Positions 8,895 to 18,152 of a DNA stretch of 64,000 nt are shown here, one piece after another. Location of the stretch: contig CBDDJL010000004.1 of NCBI GenBank assembly GCA_965229715.1, positions 496,001 through 560,000 of the forward strand, written 5' to 3'. The number at the start of each line of letters is the position of its first letter. Positions within the stretch are counted from its first letter, which is position 1. Position numbers and translations under genes: made by a program. The stretch is from JAVJST01 sp965229715. GTDB lineage: Bacteria > Pseudomonadota > Alphaproteobacteria > Rhodospirillales > Casp-alpha2. The notes under the pieces were generated by a model that did not search any database, was not told the DNA's origin, and saw only the letters and a program-made list of their open reading frames with translations.

Positions 8895-9178
8895 AGAAAA
8901 CCTCCTGTTACGGCCGATGCAGCATCGTCGGCATCGGCATCGTCGATCGAATGAAAGACCAGATTGGCGGCAATCACGCCCTCATGCCCGGTAATGGCAT
9001 CGGCGAATCGTGAAACTGCCGTTTCGTGCTCGGACTCGAGGACGGCAACGATCTTCCCGACCGGATCTTCGACTGGAATCTCCGCGCCCGCGTCGAGTAT
9101 GGCTTTACGCACGGACTCCATTCGATCGGGCCGGACGTGCACGACGAGGCTGGAGATGTGCGATTCTTTCACCGTCAT
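8891..9178 (-). CDS. napD: NapD, NapA signal-peptide chaperone
   Basis: 95 aa. The SSLVVHVRPDRMESVRKAI and GKIVAVLESE patterns fit the ferredoxin-like fold of NapD, which binds the Tat signal of NapA and holds back export until cofactor loading is complete. It starts with ATG after GGAGGCTATCGC. The start is 13 bp after the napE stop, and its end overlaps napA by 4 bp. Confidence 0.93.
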   Translation of the reverse strand: MTVKESHISSLVVHVRPDRMESVRKAILDAGAEIPVEDPVGKIVAVLESEHETAVSRFADAITGHEGVIAANLVFHSIDDADADDAASAVTGGFL

Positions 9179-9191
9179 GCGATAGCCTCCC

Positions 9192-9365
9192 TCACGCCGG
9201 AGGTCCGGGCGGGCCGAAAATCATCTGCGAAACCCAGATAAAAAGGCCATACGCTCCGGTGAATGCGACCGCCAAGCCCGGAATGATCACGAAACAGGTT
9301 GCAAGAAAGACGACAACTTCCCGTTTTCTATCAGGTGTTGCGGACGTGGCCGGGTTGACGCTCAT
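9192..9365 (-). CDS. napE: NapE, small membrane protein of the nap operon
   Basis: 57 aa. The start at 9365 is favoured by GGAGG just upstream; an in-frame extension to 9416 is less likely. It has a charged N-terminus (TPDRKREVVVF), one transmembrane helix at about residues 17-40 and the NapE-like ending GLFIWVSQMIFGPPGPP. The function of NapE is not settled. It is the first gene of napEDABC, 78 bp downstream of an FNR-type box. Confidence 0.9.
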   Translation of the reverse strand: MSVNPATSATPDRKREVVVFLATCFVIIPGLAVAFTGAYGLFIWVSQMIFGPPGPPA

Positions 9366-9443
9366 TGAACCTCCGATCCTTACCGACGTAGCGGCAGCGT
9401 CGCAGTAAGACGGCAAGCGTACTGGCTCACACCCCTACCTGCC

Positions 9444-9457
9444 TTGACATAGGTCAA
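9444..9457. promoter_or_regulatory. FNR/Dnr-type box between napE and a Crp/Fnr gene
   Basis: TTGACATAGGTCAA, a perfect 5-4-5 palindrome matching the FNR-family site TTGAN6TCAA. It is about equally spaced from the divergent starts of napE (9365) and the regulator (9531), so one site could serve both promoters. Confidence 0.8.
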
Positions 9458-9530
9458 GCGGCGCGCGTGGATTGTGGCAGTATTGGTGTGTCCTGTACGT
9501 TCCTGAGCGAATGGGTGATACGAGGTTTTC

Positions 9531-10214
9531 ATGGCGATGGTCACTGGTGACGATCTGGCTCTTATTGGGCGAACGCGGCTGTTCGCTCATGTCGACCGTG
9601 CCATTCTCAAATCGGTCGTCGGCCCGGGATCGGTCAGGGTGATCGGCAAGGGACAGACGTTGTTCCGTCAGGGCGATGACGCCAGCCACATCTTTGCCGT
9701 GTTGGACGGCTGGATGAAGATTTATCGGGACACGCCGCAAGGCGAGCATGCGGTTATCGGCGTGTTTGGGCCCGGCGAGACATTCGCTGAGGCCGCCGGG
9801 TTTCTTGCCGGAACGTATCCGGCAAACGCCGAGGCTGTTGAGACAGCCAGGCTATGCGCCATCAGCTACGCCTCCCTAAAACGCCATATTGCGGAGGATC
9901 CTGCATTGGCCTTCAGCATGCTGGGATCCATGGCCTGGCATCTGCATGATCTCGTGGGCGAACTTGAACATCTCAAGACCCGAAACGCAGAGCAACGGCT
10001 CGGTCTTTTTCTGCTCGCCATGTGTGGCGACCGGGTGTCGCCAGGAATCATTCGTCTGCCGTATGAGAAATCGCTGATTGCGGCCCGGCTCGGCATGACG
10101 CCCGAAAGTCTGTCGCGGTGCTTCTCACGGCTTGCCAAAATTGGCGTCAAAAGCGATGGGCGTACGGTCGAGATCGAAGACTCTGACCGGTTACGAACGC
10201 ATTGCGGGCAGTAA
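9531..10214 (+). CDS. Crp/Fnr-family regulator, Dnr/NnrR-like
   Basis: 227 aa with an N-terminal cyclic-nucleotide-binding-like beta barrel (about residues 15-120), a long dimer helix and a C-terminal winged HTH (IAARLGMTPESLSRCFSRL, about 175-200). It lacks the N-terminal cysteine cluster of FNR, so it does not sense oxygen by an Fe-S cluster. Regulators of this build beside nap or denitrification genes (Dnr, NnrR) usually respond to NO. It is divergent from napEDABC and shares an FNR-type box with it, so it probably controls nap and itself. The ligand is inferred, not shown. Confidence 0.85.
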   Translation: MAMVTGDDLALIGRTRLFAHVDRAILKSVVGPGSVRVIGKGQTLFRQGDDASHIFAVLDGWMKIYRDTPQGEHAVIGVFGPGETFAEAAGFLAGTYPANAEAVETARLCAISYASLKRHIAEDPALAFSMLGSMAWHLHDLVGELEHLKTRNAEQRLGLFLLAMCGDRVSPGIIRLPYEKSLIAARLGMTPESLSRCFSRLAKIGVKSDGRTVEIEDSDRLRTHCGQ

Positions 10215-10220
10215 ACTGGC

Positions 10221-10361
10221 CTATTCGTCACGCTCCAGAATACGTACGGCGGCACCGTCGAGATCGTCAAACTGGCCGGACCTTAGCGACCAGATAAACG
10301 CTGCCAGGCCGATAAGCCCCAGAAACAATGCGACCGGGATAAGTATAATAAGCACGTTCAT
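10221..10361 (-). CDS. ccoS: cbb3 oxidase maturation protein CcoS
   Basis: 46 aa, found by reading the gap between ccoI and the regulator. It starts MNVLIILIPVALFLGLIGL, forming one membrane helix, followed by the CcoS-type segment FIWSLRSGQFDDLDGAAVR and an acidic end. Its ATG overlaps the ccoI stop (ATGA). CcoS is needed for cofactor insertion into cbb3 oxidase. It is the last gene of the ccoNOQPGHIS block and is convergent with the upstream regulator, 6 bp apart. Confidence 0.93.
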   Translation of the reverse strand: MNVLIILIPVALFLGLIGLAAFIWSLRSGQFDDLDGAAVRILERDE

Positions 10362-12613
10362 TGAGCCACCTGCCACCGTTTCAACTTCAATCGAAGACTG
10401 TTCATTGTCACCACGAGCGAGCTGCTCGACATGGCGATTGCAGCAAAAAGCGGTGTGACGAACCCGGCCATCGCCAACGGAACGGCGATGGCATTATATC
10501 CGAATGCGAGCGCGAAGTTCTGACGCACGGCGCCATGTGCCGAGCGGGCGAGTCGGATGGTATTGGCAACCGCCATCAACGACTGCCCCTGAAACACGAC
10601 ATCCGCCGCAGTGCGGCTGACATCAGAAGCCGCCGATGGCGACATCGATGCATGTCCCTGAGCCAGGGCCGGCGCATCATTAAGACCATCACCAACCATC
10701 AGAATGCGCTGCCCGTTGGCCGTCCACGTCTGAATTCTTTCAACCTTAGTCTTTGGCAGGCAGTTCGCCTCGGCTTCCTCATCCGGAATGCCCAACTCGA
10801 CGGCCATGGAGCGGACAATGGCTGGACGATCGCCGGATAGTATGCGCACCGCAACGCCCATGTCGCGTAATGCCGATACGGTCGCTGCAGCATCCGGTCG
10901 AAGCTTGTCTCGAAACCGGAACACCACGGGCGTATGGCTATCCCGCACCATCCAGATCTCGCTACCCGGTTCACCGTTGATATTTTGCTCATATCGGCAC
11001 CGATCCACCCCCAGCCAGGCAGCACTACCCAGGTTGACCGGCTCTCCGTCAACATTTCCCTCAATCCCCTTGCCCGAAGTCTCACTTACGTCATTGACGA
11101 CAGGACGGGTCAGTGGCGCACCGGCGTCCGCCAATGCGCGACACAACGGATGCATAGATTTTCCCGCAAGCGCAGACGCAATCGAAAGATCGCCGTCATC
11201 GATATCTCTCCGATTGACAAGCTCGGGCTGACCCAGCGTCAGGGTTCCGGTCTTGTCGAACACGACCGTGTCGATTTCGGACAGGCGTTCGAGCCCGTCG
11301 GCGGATTTAACCAGCACGCCGTGGCGCATCAGCAAGCCCGTGGCGACAACCTGGACGGTCGGCACGGCGAGCCCGAGCGCACACGGACAAGTAATGATCA
11401 AAACTGCAATGGCCGTTATCAGTGACGTTTCCCACCCGACGCCGACAATGAACCAGCCGGCAAACGTTGCCGCTGAGAGGATATGAACCGCAGGCGCATA
11501 AATGCGTGCAACCCGGTCGGCGATCCGGACATATTTCGCCCGCCCTTGCTCTGCCGATTCCATGAGACGGACGATCTCAGCAAGGGTTGTCTCGTCACCA
11601 ACCGCAGTGATCTCGACTTCGATCGGCTGACCGAGATTGACAGTGCCGGCGTGTACGGTATCGCCGATCGCAACATCCTGCGGCATGCTCTCGCCCGTCA
11701 TAAGGCTGCAGTCGAGGCAGGTCGCGCCCGCGACAACAGTCCCGTCCGCAGCAAGCGCTTCACCGGCTGCGACAAGCAACACCATGCCGTCGCGAAGGCG
11801 GTCGACCGGAACACGATCGGTCTTGCCGTTCGCGCGTTTGACGGTCGCACTGGTTGATGTCAAACGAACGAGGTGCTGCGCGGCAGAGCGCGCCTTGCTT
11901 CGTGCCCGTTGATCGAGATAGCGCCCGATCAAAAGAAAAAACAACAGACCGAGTGCGGCATCGAAGTATGCGTGCATGCCGCTAACGGCGACTTGATGGA
12001 CACTCATGACCGTAGCAAGGATCACGGCGAGCGATATCGGCACATCCATATTGAGCCGACGTGCCCGCAGCGCGGCCAACGCCGAGTCAAAGAACGGACG
12101 GCCTGCATAGGCAACGGCGGGCAATGCAATTACCGCGGAAATCCAATGGAACATGTCACGGGTCGCCCATCCCATGCCCCCGCCGTGCCCTGCCCATACC
12201 GAAACCGAGAGCAGCATGACGTTCGCAGCGGCGAACCCGGCAACGGCTAAAGCTGTCAGCAATCGCCGCTCTTCCCGTTTATCCTTTTCGCCGAATGTTT
12301 GCGGGTCGAACGGCGCTGCGGGAAAACCAAGATCGTTGACGGTATCGACCAGCTTGCGAGGATCAACGATGTCGTCGCACCAGTCGACGACGAGCCGCCG
12401 GGTACTCAGGTTGACGCGCGCCCGTTCGACACCGTCTATGGCCGTCAATGCATCTTCGATCTTCCGTATGCACCCAGCACAGCGGACGTTATCGACCATC
12501 AGATTAAGTCGTTTGCTGCGTTTGCCCAGTGACACCACGAATGGCACGGGTTCGGAAACTGCGGTGAGCGCCGCAGGTTTCTGGATCGCGAATGCGTCGG
12601 ACGTCGAGTTCAT
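10358..12613 (-). CDS. ccoI: Copper-transporting P1B-type ATPase CcoI
   Basis: 751 aa from the ATG at 12613, which overlaps the ccoH stop (ATGA). An in-frame ATG at 12625 is the alternative. Domains in order: HMA metal-binding domain with CAGC (C45, C48), eight predicted membrane helices, actuator motif TGES, the TCPCALGLAVP ion channel motif, the phosphorylation site DKTGTLT, the SMHPLC motif and GDGLNDAPAL. It exports copper across the inner membrane for the haem-copper centre of cbb3 oxidase. Its place in ccoGHIS distinguishes it from a general copper-efflux pump. Confidence 0.95.
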   Translation of the reverse strand: MNSTSDAFAIQKPAALTAVSEPVPFVVSLGKRSKRLNLMVDNVRCAGCIRKIEDALTAIDGVERARVNLSTRRLVVDWCDDIVDPRKLVDTVNDLGFPAAPFDPQTFGEKDKREERRLLTALAVAGFAAANVMLLSVSVWAGHGGGMGWATRDMFHWISAVIALPAVAYAGRPFFDSALAALRARRLNMDVPISLAVILATVMSVHQVAVSGMHAYFDAALGLLFFLLIGRYLDQRARSKARSAAQHLVRLTSTSATVKRANGKTDRVPVDRLRDGMVLLVAAGEALAADGTVVAGATCLDCSLMTGESMPQDVAIGDTVHAGTVNLGQPIEVEITAVGDETTLAEIVRLMESAEQGRAKYVRIADRVARIYAPAVHILSAATFAGWFIVGVGWETSLITAIAVLIITCPCALGLAVPTVQVVATGLLMRHGVLVKSADGLERLSEIDTVVFDKTGTLTLGQPELVNRRDIDDGDLSIASALAGKSMHPLCRALADAGAPLTRPVVNDVSETSGKGIEGNVDGEPVNLGSAAWLGVDRCRYEQNINGEPGSEIWMVRDSHTPVVFRFRDKLRPDAAATVSALRDMGVAVRILSGDRPAIVRSMAVELGIPDEEAEANCLPKTKVERIQTWTANGQRILMVGDGLNDAPALAQGHASMSPSAASDVSRTAADVVFQGQSLMAVANTIRLARSAHGAVRQNFALAFGYNAIAVPLAMAGFVTPLFAAIAMSSSSLVVTMNSLRLKLKRWQVAQ

Positions 12614-13098
12614 GGCGTTACCCATAGCTCGTAGACCATCCGATATCGCTCATCGACGGCCACGGATACCGACCAGCGGCCGGCGACCAGCACAGGCAAC
12701 GCGGCTTCGTAGCGTCCTGGCGCAACTTCATGGAGCCGCGCGATCACCGGTTCCGTATCGCCCAGGGGCCGGTCGACCCGGGCCAACGGTTCTAACCCGT
12801 GCAACGGTCCGCCCTGAGGTCCTCGAAATGCGACTCTTAAATAGGAGTCTTCCGCATCGTAACGAAGATCGGTTGTCCAGCCGCGGCTGGTTTGCTCGGC
12901 AGCCGCTTCGAGGACCCGGTTGTACTCGAGACCTTCCACGTAGGCCCGGTCGGTCGTCAGCCCCGGCCAGCTATCGATGGCGAAGTACAGAAACACGCTG
13001 TTAACGGCGATGATAACGCCGAAGAAACCGATCATGGCGGCCAACATCTTCCGGCCGGTTATGACGAAACCACCTTTTTTTGTGCCAATCGCGCTCAT
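12610..13098 (-). CDS. ccoH: cbb3 oxidase assembly protein CcoH/FixH
   Basis: 162 aa. One N-terminal membrane helix (about residues 18-42) precedes a periplasmic FixH domain with the typical NSVFLYFAIDSWPGLTTDRAYVEGLEYN and a beta-rich end. It assists assembly of the cbb3 complex. It overlaps ccoG by 4 bp and ccoI by 4 bp, which indicates translational coupling along ccoGHI. Confidence 0.94.
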   Translation of the reverse strand: MSAIGTKKGGFVITGRKMLAAMIGFFGVIIAVNSVFLYFAIDSWPGLTTDRAYVEGLEYNRVLEAAAEQTSRGWTTDLRYDAEDSYLRVAFRGPQGGPLHGLEPLARVDRPLGDTEPVIARLHEVAPGRYEAALPVLVAGRWSVSVAVDERYRMVYELWVTP

Positions 13099-14636
13099 TT
13101 CTCCGGCCCCCTGAAGATGCTCTCATAATTGGCTTTTTGGCCGGTCGCCGCGTCTGTGAGAGTAAAGACGATGTCGTGGGCACTGTCCTCGAGAGCATCC
13201 GATGGGACGCTAACAAGCAGGCGATAGCTCTGAAGCGAGTCCGGATGGGCACTGACAACCGGATGACCCGCGAGATCGCCAAAATCCGAACCGATCAGAT
13301 TGAGCCGAATGCCATCGAGACCTTCGGCAGAGATGCTAAAAACACGTTCTTCCCGAGCCTTGTTGAGAATCTTGAAGGCATAGCCATTCTGAATTCGACC
13401 ATCCGACAATACCGTGAACAGTGGGTTTCGATCATGCAGCACGTTGATGTCGATATCGGACCGGGTCAGCAACGCATAGAGCATAATCAGACCGATCAGG
13501 GTCCAAATTGCCAGATACACCACGGTTCGAGGCCGGAAGAACCGAACATTGGCATTCTCCCCCTTGGAGCGCCGTTCGGCGTTGGCAAGCGAGTCGTAGT
13601 CGATGAGACCGCGCGGACGACCGATGCGCGTCATCACGTCGTCGCAGGCATCGATGCAAAGCGAACAGGTGATGCACTCCAACTGCTGGCCATCGCGGAT
13701 GTCGATCCCCATGGGGCACGACACGACGCAGGCCTTGCAATCGATGCAGTCGCCCCGGTTCTCGAAACTCTCGCCCTTGCGATACGCGCCACGGGGCTCT
13801 CCGCGCTCTTCGCGATACGTCACAGTGAGCGATTCCTCGTCCATCATCGCGCCCTGAATACGCGGCCACGGACACATGTATGTGCACACCTGCTCGCGCA
13901 TGAAGCCGCCCAGGGTGAATGTAGTGAACGTCAGCACGCCGATGGTCGCATAGGCGACCGGACGCGCCTCGAGCGTCAGGATATCCAGCGCCAGCGGTGG
14001 CGCATCGGCGAAGTAGAAAACCCAGGCACCGCCTGTCAGCAGCGAGATCACCAACCAGGATATGTATTTCGAAACGCGCTTGGCAGCCTTGGATGCCGAC
14101 ATCGGCGCTTTATCGAGGCGAATCCGCGCCGATCTGTCGCCTTCAATGAACCGCTCGACCACGAGAAACAGGTCTGTCCAGACGGTCTGCGGGCACGTAT
14201 AGCCGCACCACGCCCGCCCGACGAGACTGGTCACCAGAAACAAGCCAACGCCGGCCATGATGAGCAATCCGGCAACGTAGTAAATCTCCTGCGGCCAGAT
14301 CTCGATAAAGAAGAAGTAGAAGCGCCGGCCCGGAAAATCTACGAGTACCGCCTGATCCGGTGTACCGGGCCCACGATCCCAGCGAAGCCAGGGTGTAATG
14401 TAGTAAATGCCGAGTGTGACCAGCATGATCCACCACTTGAACGCACGGAACCGGCCCTTGACGCGTTTCGGGTGGATCTTTTCTCGCTTCTTATAGAGTT
14501 CGCGATAGTCTTTCGCATTTACTGCTTTGACGTCATGGGTTTCGACATCAACCGACGACCTACCCCCTCTCGGATGGCTGGCGACATTGCCTGCAACCTG
14601 GATCGGCGGTTCGTTCGGCAGAGAGGGCTGATCCAC
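13095..14636 (-). CDS. ccoG: Iron-sulfur membrane protein CcoG/FixG
   Basis: 513 aa, GTG start with AGGA upstream. It has several membrane helices, the CGYTCPQTVWTDLF motif, then two ferredoxin-like clusters (CIDCKACVVSCP and CITCSLCIDACD), another helix and a C-terminal Ig-like domain. CcoG is a cupric reductase that supplies Cu(I) for cbb3 assembly. The gene begins 15 bp after ccoP and overlaps ccoH by 4 bp. Confidence 0.96.
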   Translation of the reverse strand: MDQPSLPNEPPIQVAGNVASHPRGGRSSVDVETHDVKAVNAKDYRELYKKREKIHPKRVKGRFRAFKWWIMLVTLGIYYITPWLRWDRGPGTPDQAVLVDFPGRRFYFFFIEIWPQEIYYVAGLLIMAGVGLFLVTSLVGRAWCGYTCPQTVWTDLFLVVERFIEGDRSARIRLDKAPMSASKAAKRVSKYISWLVISLLTGGAWVFYFADAPPLALDILTLEARPVAYATIGVLTFTTFTLGGFMREQVCTYMCPWPRIQGAMMDEESLTVTYREERGEPRGAYRKGESFENRGDCIDCKACVVSCPMGIDIRDGQQLECITCSLCIDACDDVMTRIGRPRGLIDYDSLANAERRSKGENANVRFFRPRTVVYLAIWTLIGLIMLYALLTRSDIDINVLHDRNPLFTVLSDGRIQNGYAFKILNKAREERVFSISAEGLDGIRLNLIGSDFGDLAGHPVVSAHPDSLQSYRLLVSVPSDALEDSAHDIVFTLTDAATGQKANYESIFRGPEK

Positions 14637-14651
14637 CGGTTTATCCTTTTC

Positions 14652-15536
14652 CTACTGACCGCCACCCAGCGAATGGACATAGACTGTTAGTTGCTTGACC
14701 GTTGCCTCATCGAGAATTCGACCCCACGCCGGCATCACGCCGGCCCGGCTATTTGCAATGGTCGCGGCAATTGTCTCGGCGTCGCCGCCGTAGAGCCAGA
14801 TCGCGTTGTTTAACGCCGGCGCACCAAGTGTTGCATCGCCACCGCCGTCTTCGCCGTGACAAAATGCGCATTGCTCTGCATAGATTTCGGCGCCGCGAGC
14901 CGCTGCGGCCGGATCCGCTTCCTGACCGGAGAGCGCCAGCACATGCTGGGTCACGTCGGCGATCTCATCGCGACCGAGGATCCCGTCACGCCCGAATGCC
15001 GGCATTTCAGAATAGTGTGCATCCGCATCGACGTCGTTTCGGATGCCGTGGGTGATTGTGTAGGCAATCGATTCCAAATCGCCGCCCCATATCCATTCAT
15101 CGTCATTCAGATTGGGATAACCAGTAAATCCTTGCGCGCCGGATCCGTGACACTGCGAACAATTGACATTGAACGCCGACCGGCCACCGGCAAGGGCGAA
15201 ATTCAGAAGATCTTCATCCGTCCGGATCTCTTCAAGCGATGCCGACTTGATCCGCGACAGATAGCCCGCCTTGGCAGCCTCGGCTTCTGAAATCGTTGCC
15301 GCGACCTCGGCGCGAGAGCTGTAACCGAGTACGCCCTTGGTGTAACCGCTAACCGTCGGCCAGGCCGGGTAAACGATCCAGTAGCCAACCGACCAGATGA
15401 CCGTTGCGTAGAAAATCAAACGCCACCAGTTCGGCAAGGGATTGTTGAGTTCCTTGATCCCATCCCACTCGTGACCGGTCGTCTCGACGCCGGAATAGGT
15501 GTCGATGTCCTTTTGCGCGTTCGATTGGTCGGCCAT
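14652..15536 (-). CDS. ccoP: cbb3 oxidase diheme cytochrome subunit CcoP
   Basis: 294 aa. One membrane helix lies at about residues 38-60, and two c-type heme sites at C126 (CSQCH) and C223 (CAFCH), each within a cytochrome c domain with a downstream methionine ligand candidate (SEMPAFG, GVMPAWG). The N-terminal HEWDGIKELNNPLPNWW is characteristic of CcoP. It accepts electrons from soluble cytochrome c or bc1 and passes them to CcoO and CcoN. It follows ccoQ by 3 bp. Confidence 0.97.
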   Translation of the reverse strand: MADQSNAQKDIDTYSGVETTGHEWDGIKELNNPLPNWWRLIFYATVIWSVGYWIVYPAWPTVSGYTKGVLGYSSRAEVAATISEAEAAKAGYLSRIKSASLEEIRTDEDLLNFALAGGRSAFNVNCSQCHGSGAQGFTGYPNLNDDEWIWGGDLESIAYTITHGIRNDVDADAHYSEMPAFGRDGILGRDEIADVTQHVLALSGQEADPAAAARGAEIYAEQCAFCHGEDGGGDATLGAPALNNAIWLYGGDAETIAATIANSRAGVMPAWGRILDEATVKQLTVYVHSLGGGQ

Positions 15537-15539
15537 CTG

Positions 15540-15689
15540 TCAATCCTCCCTGAGCGGAATCTGTGCCGCATCCTGGAAGGTTTTTTTGGCACCCGGGCGT
15601 AACGCGTAGGCAAGGGCTACGACGAACATGACGACGAGGAACACCAGGCCCCACGTCTGGGCAAATACGGAAACGGTTTCGAACGTCAT
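15540..15689 (-). CDS. ccoQ: cbb3 oxidase subunit CcoQ
   Basis: 49 aa from the ATG at 15689, which has GAGGAG upstream. It contains a single membrane helix (WGLVFLVVMFVVALAYALRP) and the CcoQ-type ending with KKTFQDAAQIPL. It stabilises the oxidase. It sits between ccoO and ccoP as usual. Confidence 0.93.
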   Translation of the reverse strand: MTFETVSVFAQTWGLVFLVVMFVVALAYALRPGAKKTFQDAAQIPLRED

Positions 15690-15699
15690 GGGAATCTCC

Positions 15700-16428
15700 T
15701 CACCGCTCGTTGGCTTCGGCGTCGTAGACCGAAAAATCGACCATGGTGCCAAGCACCTGGAGATAAGCGATCATCGCGTCCATTTCGCTCGGCGCTCCAG
15801 GCTGCCCATCGAAATCACGAACGGCGGCTCCCGGATAACGCTCGACCACATCATCAGCGCCATCGGCTTCCGGATCTGCCTGCGCTCGCAAGTCGATGGC
15901 TGCTTGTTTGATCATCTCATCCGAATAAGGCACCCCGACCATCTTGTTTGCGATCAGATGGTCCTTGATGTCGTCCGCCCTGACCTTAGCCGTCATCAGG
16001 AACGGGTAACCCGGCATCACCGACTCCGGCACCACCGCGCGCGGATCGATCATGTGTTCCCGATGCCAGTCGTCGGAGTACTTCTCTCCCACACGGGCGA
16101 GGTCGGGGCCGGTTCGCTTTGAGCCCCACTGAAACGGATGGTCATACATACTTTCAGCGGCGAGGCTGTAATGGCCATAACGCTCGACCTCGTCGCGAAG
16201 CGGTCTGACCATCTGGCTGTGGCAGTTGTAGCAACCCTCACGGATGTAGATGTTGCGGCCGGCCAGTTCGAGCGGCGTATAGGGCCGCATGCCCTTCACC
16301 TTCTCGATCGTACTCTCGAGATAGAAGAGCGGCGCGATTTCGATCAGGCCGCCTATGGCAACCGTGATCAAGATTCCGACCACCAAAAGGATCGAGTTTT
16401 TTTCCAGAATAGCGTGTTTTTCGAGCAT
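15700..16428 (-). CDS. ccoO: cbb3 oxidase monoheme cytochrome subunit CcoO
   Basis: 242 aa from the ATG at 16428; the longer frame to 16575 would overlap ccoN. One N-terminal membrane helix precedes a cytochrome c domain with a heme site at C66 (CYNCH) and methionine ligand candidates further on (SVMPGYPFL). The motif RPYTPLELAGRNIYIREGC is diagnostic. It conducts electrons to CcoN and is the second gene of the operon, 13 bp after ccoN. Confidence 0.97.
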   Translation of the reverse strand: MLEKHAILEKNSILLVVGILITVAIGGLIEIAPLFYLESTIEKVKGMRPYTPLELAGRNIYIREGCYNCHSQMVRPLRDEVERYGHYSLAAESMYDHPFQWGSKRTGPDLARVGEKYSDDWHREHMIDPRAVVPESVMPGYPFLMTAKVRADDIKDHLIANKMVGVPYSDEMIKQAAIDLRAQADPEADGADDVVERYPGAAVRDFDGQPGAPSEMDAMIAYLQVLGTMVDFSVYDAEANER

Positions 16429-16441
16429 GTCTGTCGATCCT

Positions 16442-18049
16442 CTACGCGCTGACCGTCTGCGGTGCGCCATAGGACACTTCTGTCCGGATGTCGCCCCGCG
16501 CGGTGCGATAGACGTTGTAGGCCATGACCATTGCGCCGAGGACGAAGAGGCCGCCGCCGATAGCACGAATGACATAGAATGGATGCATTGCTTCGACGGT
16601 TTCGGCGAACGAATACTCGAGAAAACCGAGACTATCGTATGCCCGCCACATCAGGCCCTGTAGAATTCCCGACACCCACATCGCCGCCGCGTAGAGAACG
16701 ATGCCGCCGGTCGCCAACCAGAAATGCAGCGAAACCAGCTTCAACGAATAGAGCTGTTGCCGATTGAACATGCGCGGCGCCAGAAAATAGATCGCACCGA
16801 AGCTGACCATGCCGACCCAGCCAAGTGCACCGGAATGCACGTGTCCGATTGTCCAGTCGGTATAGTGGCTAAGACTGTTGACCGCCTTGATCGACATTAA
16901 CGGTCCTTCGAATGTGCTCATACCGTAGAACGCGACCGAAATGGTCATCATGCGGAGAACCGGGTCCGTTCGAAGCTTGTCCCAGGCACCCGAGAGCGTC
17001 ATCAGGCCGTTGATCATGCCGCCCCAACTCGGCATCCACAGCATCACGGAAAATGTCATGCCCAGGGTCTGCGCCCAATCCGGCAGCGCCGTGTAGTGGA
17101 GGTGGTGCGGCCCGGCCCAGATATAGAGAAAAATCAAACTCCAGAAATGGACGATCGACAGCCGGTATGAGTAGACCGGCCGCTCGGCCTGTTTTGGCAT
17201 GAAGTAGTACATGATGCCCAGAAAACCGGCGGTCAGAAAGAAGCCCACTGCGTTGTGCGCGTACCACCATTGGGTCAGTGCATCCTGAACGCCGGCAAAC
17301 AGCGCATAGCTCTTCGGACTGTACGGTGAAACCGGCACCGCCATGTTGTTGATGATGTGCAGCATGGCAATGGTGACGATGAACGCGAGATAAAACCAGT
17401 TCGCGACATAGATATGCGGTTCCTTGCGACGCCAAAGCGTCCCAAGAAACACCAGCAAGTAAACAACCCAAACAATGGTCAACCAGATATCGACGTACCA
17501 TTCGGGTTCCGCGTATTCCCTGGACTGCGTGATGCCGAGCAGATATCCCGTCGCCGCCAGCACAATGAACATGTTGTAGCCCCACAGCACGAACCAGGGC
17601 GCCCAGCCACCGGCGAGCCGGGCGCGGCAAGTCCGCTGGACGCAATAGAACGATGTCATGATGAGCACATTGCCGCCAAAGGCGAAGATCACGGCAGATG
17701 TATGAAGCGGGCGCAGACGACCGAAGTTGGTCCACGGCAAATCGAAGTTCAGCACCGGAAACGCCAGCTGCAACGCAATGACCAGGCCGACCAGAAAGCC
17801 CGCCAGACCCCAAAATATCGAGAGATTCATGCCCCAGCGCACGATGTCGTCGTTGTAATCGATAGACGCTTTGGGGTTAGCGGGCCGGCCCTGGTTGCCA
17901 TCCCGGGCAATGAGCCAGAACACGAATGCAATGCAGAAAACCACGAACATGATGCCGTGCGCGGCCATTCCCGGGTCAGCCGATTGGGACGCAACGAACA
18001 ATCCCACGACACTACCCAAGCCAAGCAAAATAAAGAGTAGGACCGTCAT
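16442..18049 (-). CDS. ccoN: cbb3 cytochrome oxidase catalytic subunit CcoN
   Basis: 535 aa with at least 12 membrane helices. It is the haem-copper subunit that reduces O2 with high affinity. Ligand motifs visible are RPLHTSAVIFAFGG, WWYAHNAVGFFLTAGF, GPHHLHYTALPDW and HYTDWTIGHVHSGALGW. It is first gene of the operon, divergent from fnrL, with an FNR box at 18153-18166 about 100 bp upstream. The length is slightly longer than many CcoN because of extra N-terminal hydrophobic residues. Confidence 0.98.
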   Translation of the reverse strand: MTVLLFILLGLGSVVGLFVASQSADPGMAAHGIMFVVFCIAFVFWLIARDGNQGRPANPKASIDYNDDIVRWGMNLSIFWGLAGFLVGLVIALQLAFPVLNFDLPWTNFGRLRPLHTSAVIFAFGGNVLIMTSFYCVQRTCRARLAGGWAPWFVLWGYNMFIVLAATGYLLGITQSREYAEPEWYVDIWLTIVWVVYLLVFLGTLWRRKEPHIYVANWFYLAFIVTIAMLHIINNMAVPVSPYSPKSYALFAGVQDALTQWWYAHNAVGFFLTAGFLGIMYYFMPKQAERPVYSYRLSIVHFWSLIFLYIWAGPHHLHYTALPDWAQTLGMTFSVMLWMPSWGGMINGLMTLSGAWDKLRTDPVLRMMTISVAFYGMSTFEGPLMSIKAVNSLSHYTDWTIGHVHSGALGWVGMVSFGAIYFLAPRMFNRQQLYSLKLVSLHFWLATGGIVLYAAAMWVSGILQGLMWRAYDSLGFLEYSFAETVEAMHPFYVIRAIGGGLFVLGAMVMAYNVYRTARGDIRTEVSYGAPQTVSA

Positions 18050-18113
18050 TGCGCTGATACCCCTTGGTTGTCACACGGTCTAACCGTCATCCCAAACGCA
18101 AAGAAAGCTGGGA

Positions 18114-18128
18114 TGTTGCAATGCAACA
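18114..18128. repeat. TGTTGCA-A-TGCAACA palindrome
   Basis: A perfect 7-1-7 inverted repeat in the ccoN/fnrL intergenic region, 25 bp from the FNR box on the ccoN side. It could be the operator of an additional regulator, or a hairpin in the ccoN leader. Confidence 0.5.
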
Positions 18129-18152
18129 TGGCATAGAGGGGGCTGGTAGGAT

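Noticed and set aside
13080..14690. Plus-strand open frame of 536 codons opposite ccoG
   Set aside because: Shadow of ccoG; no supporting motif or ribosome site.
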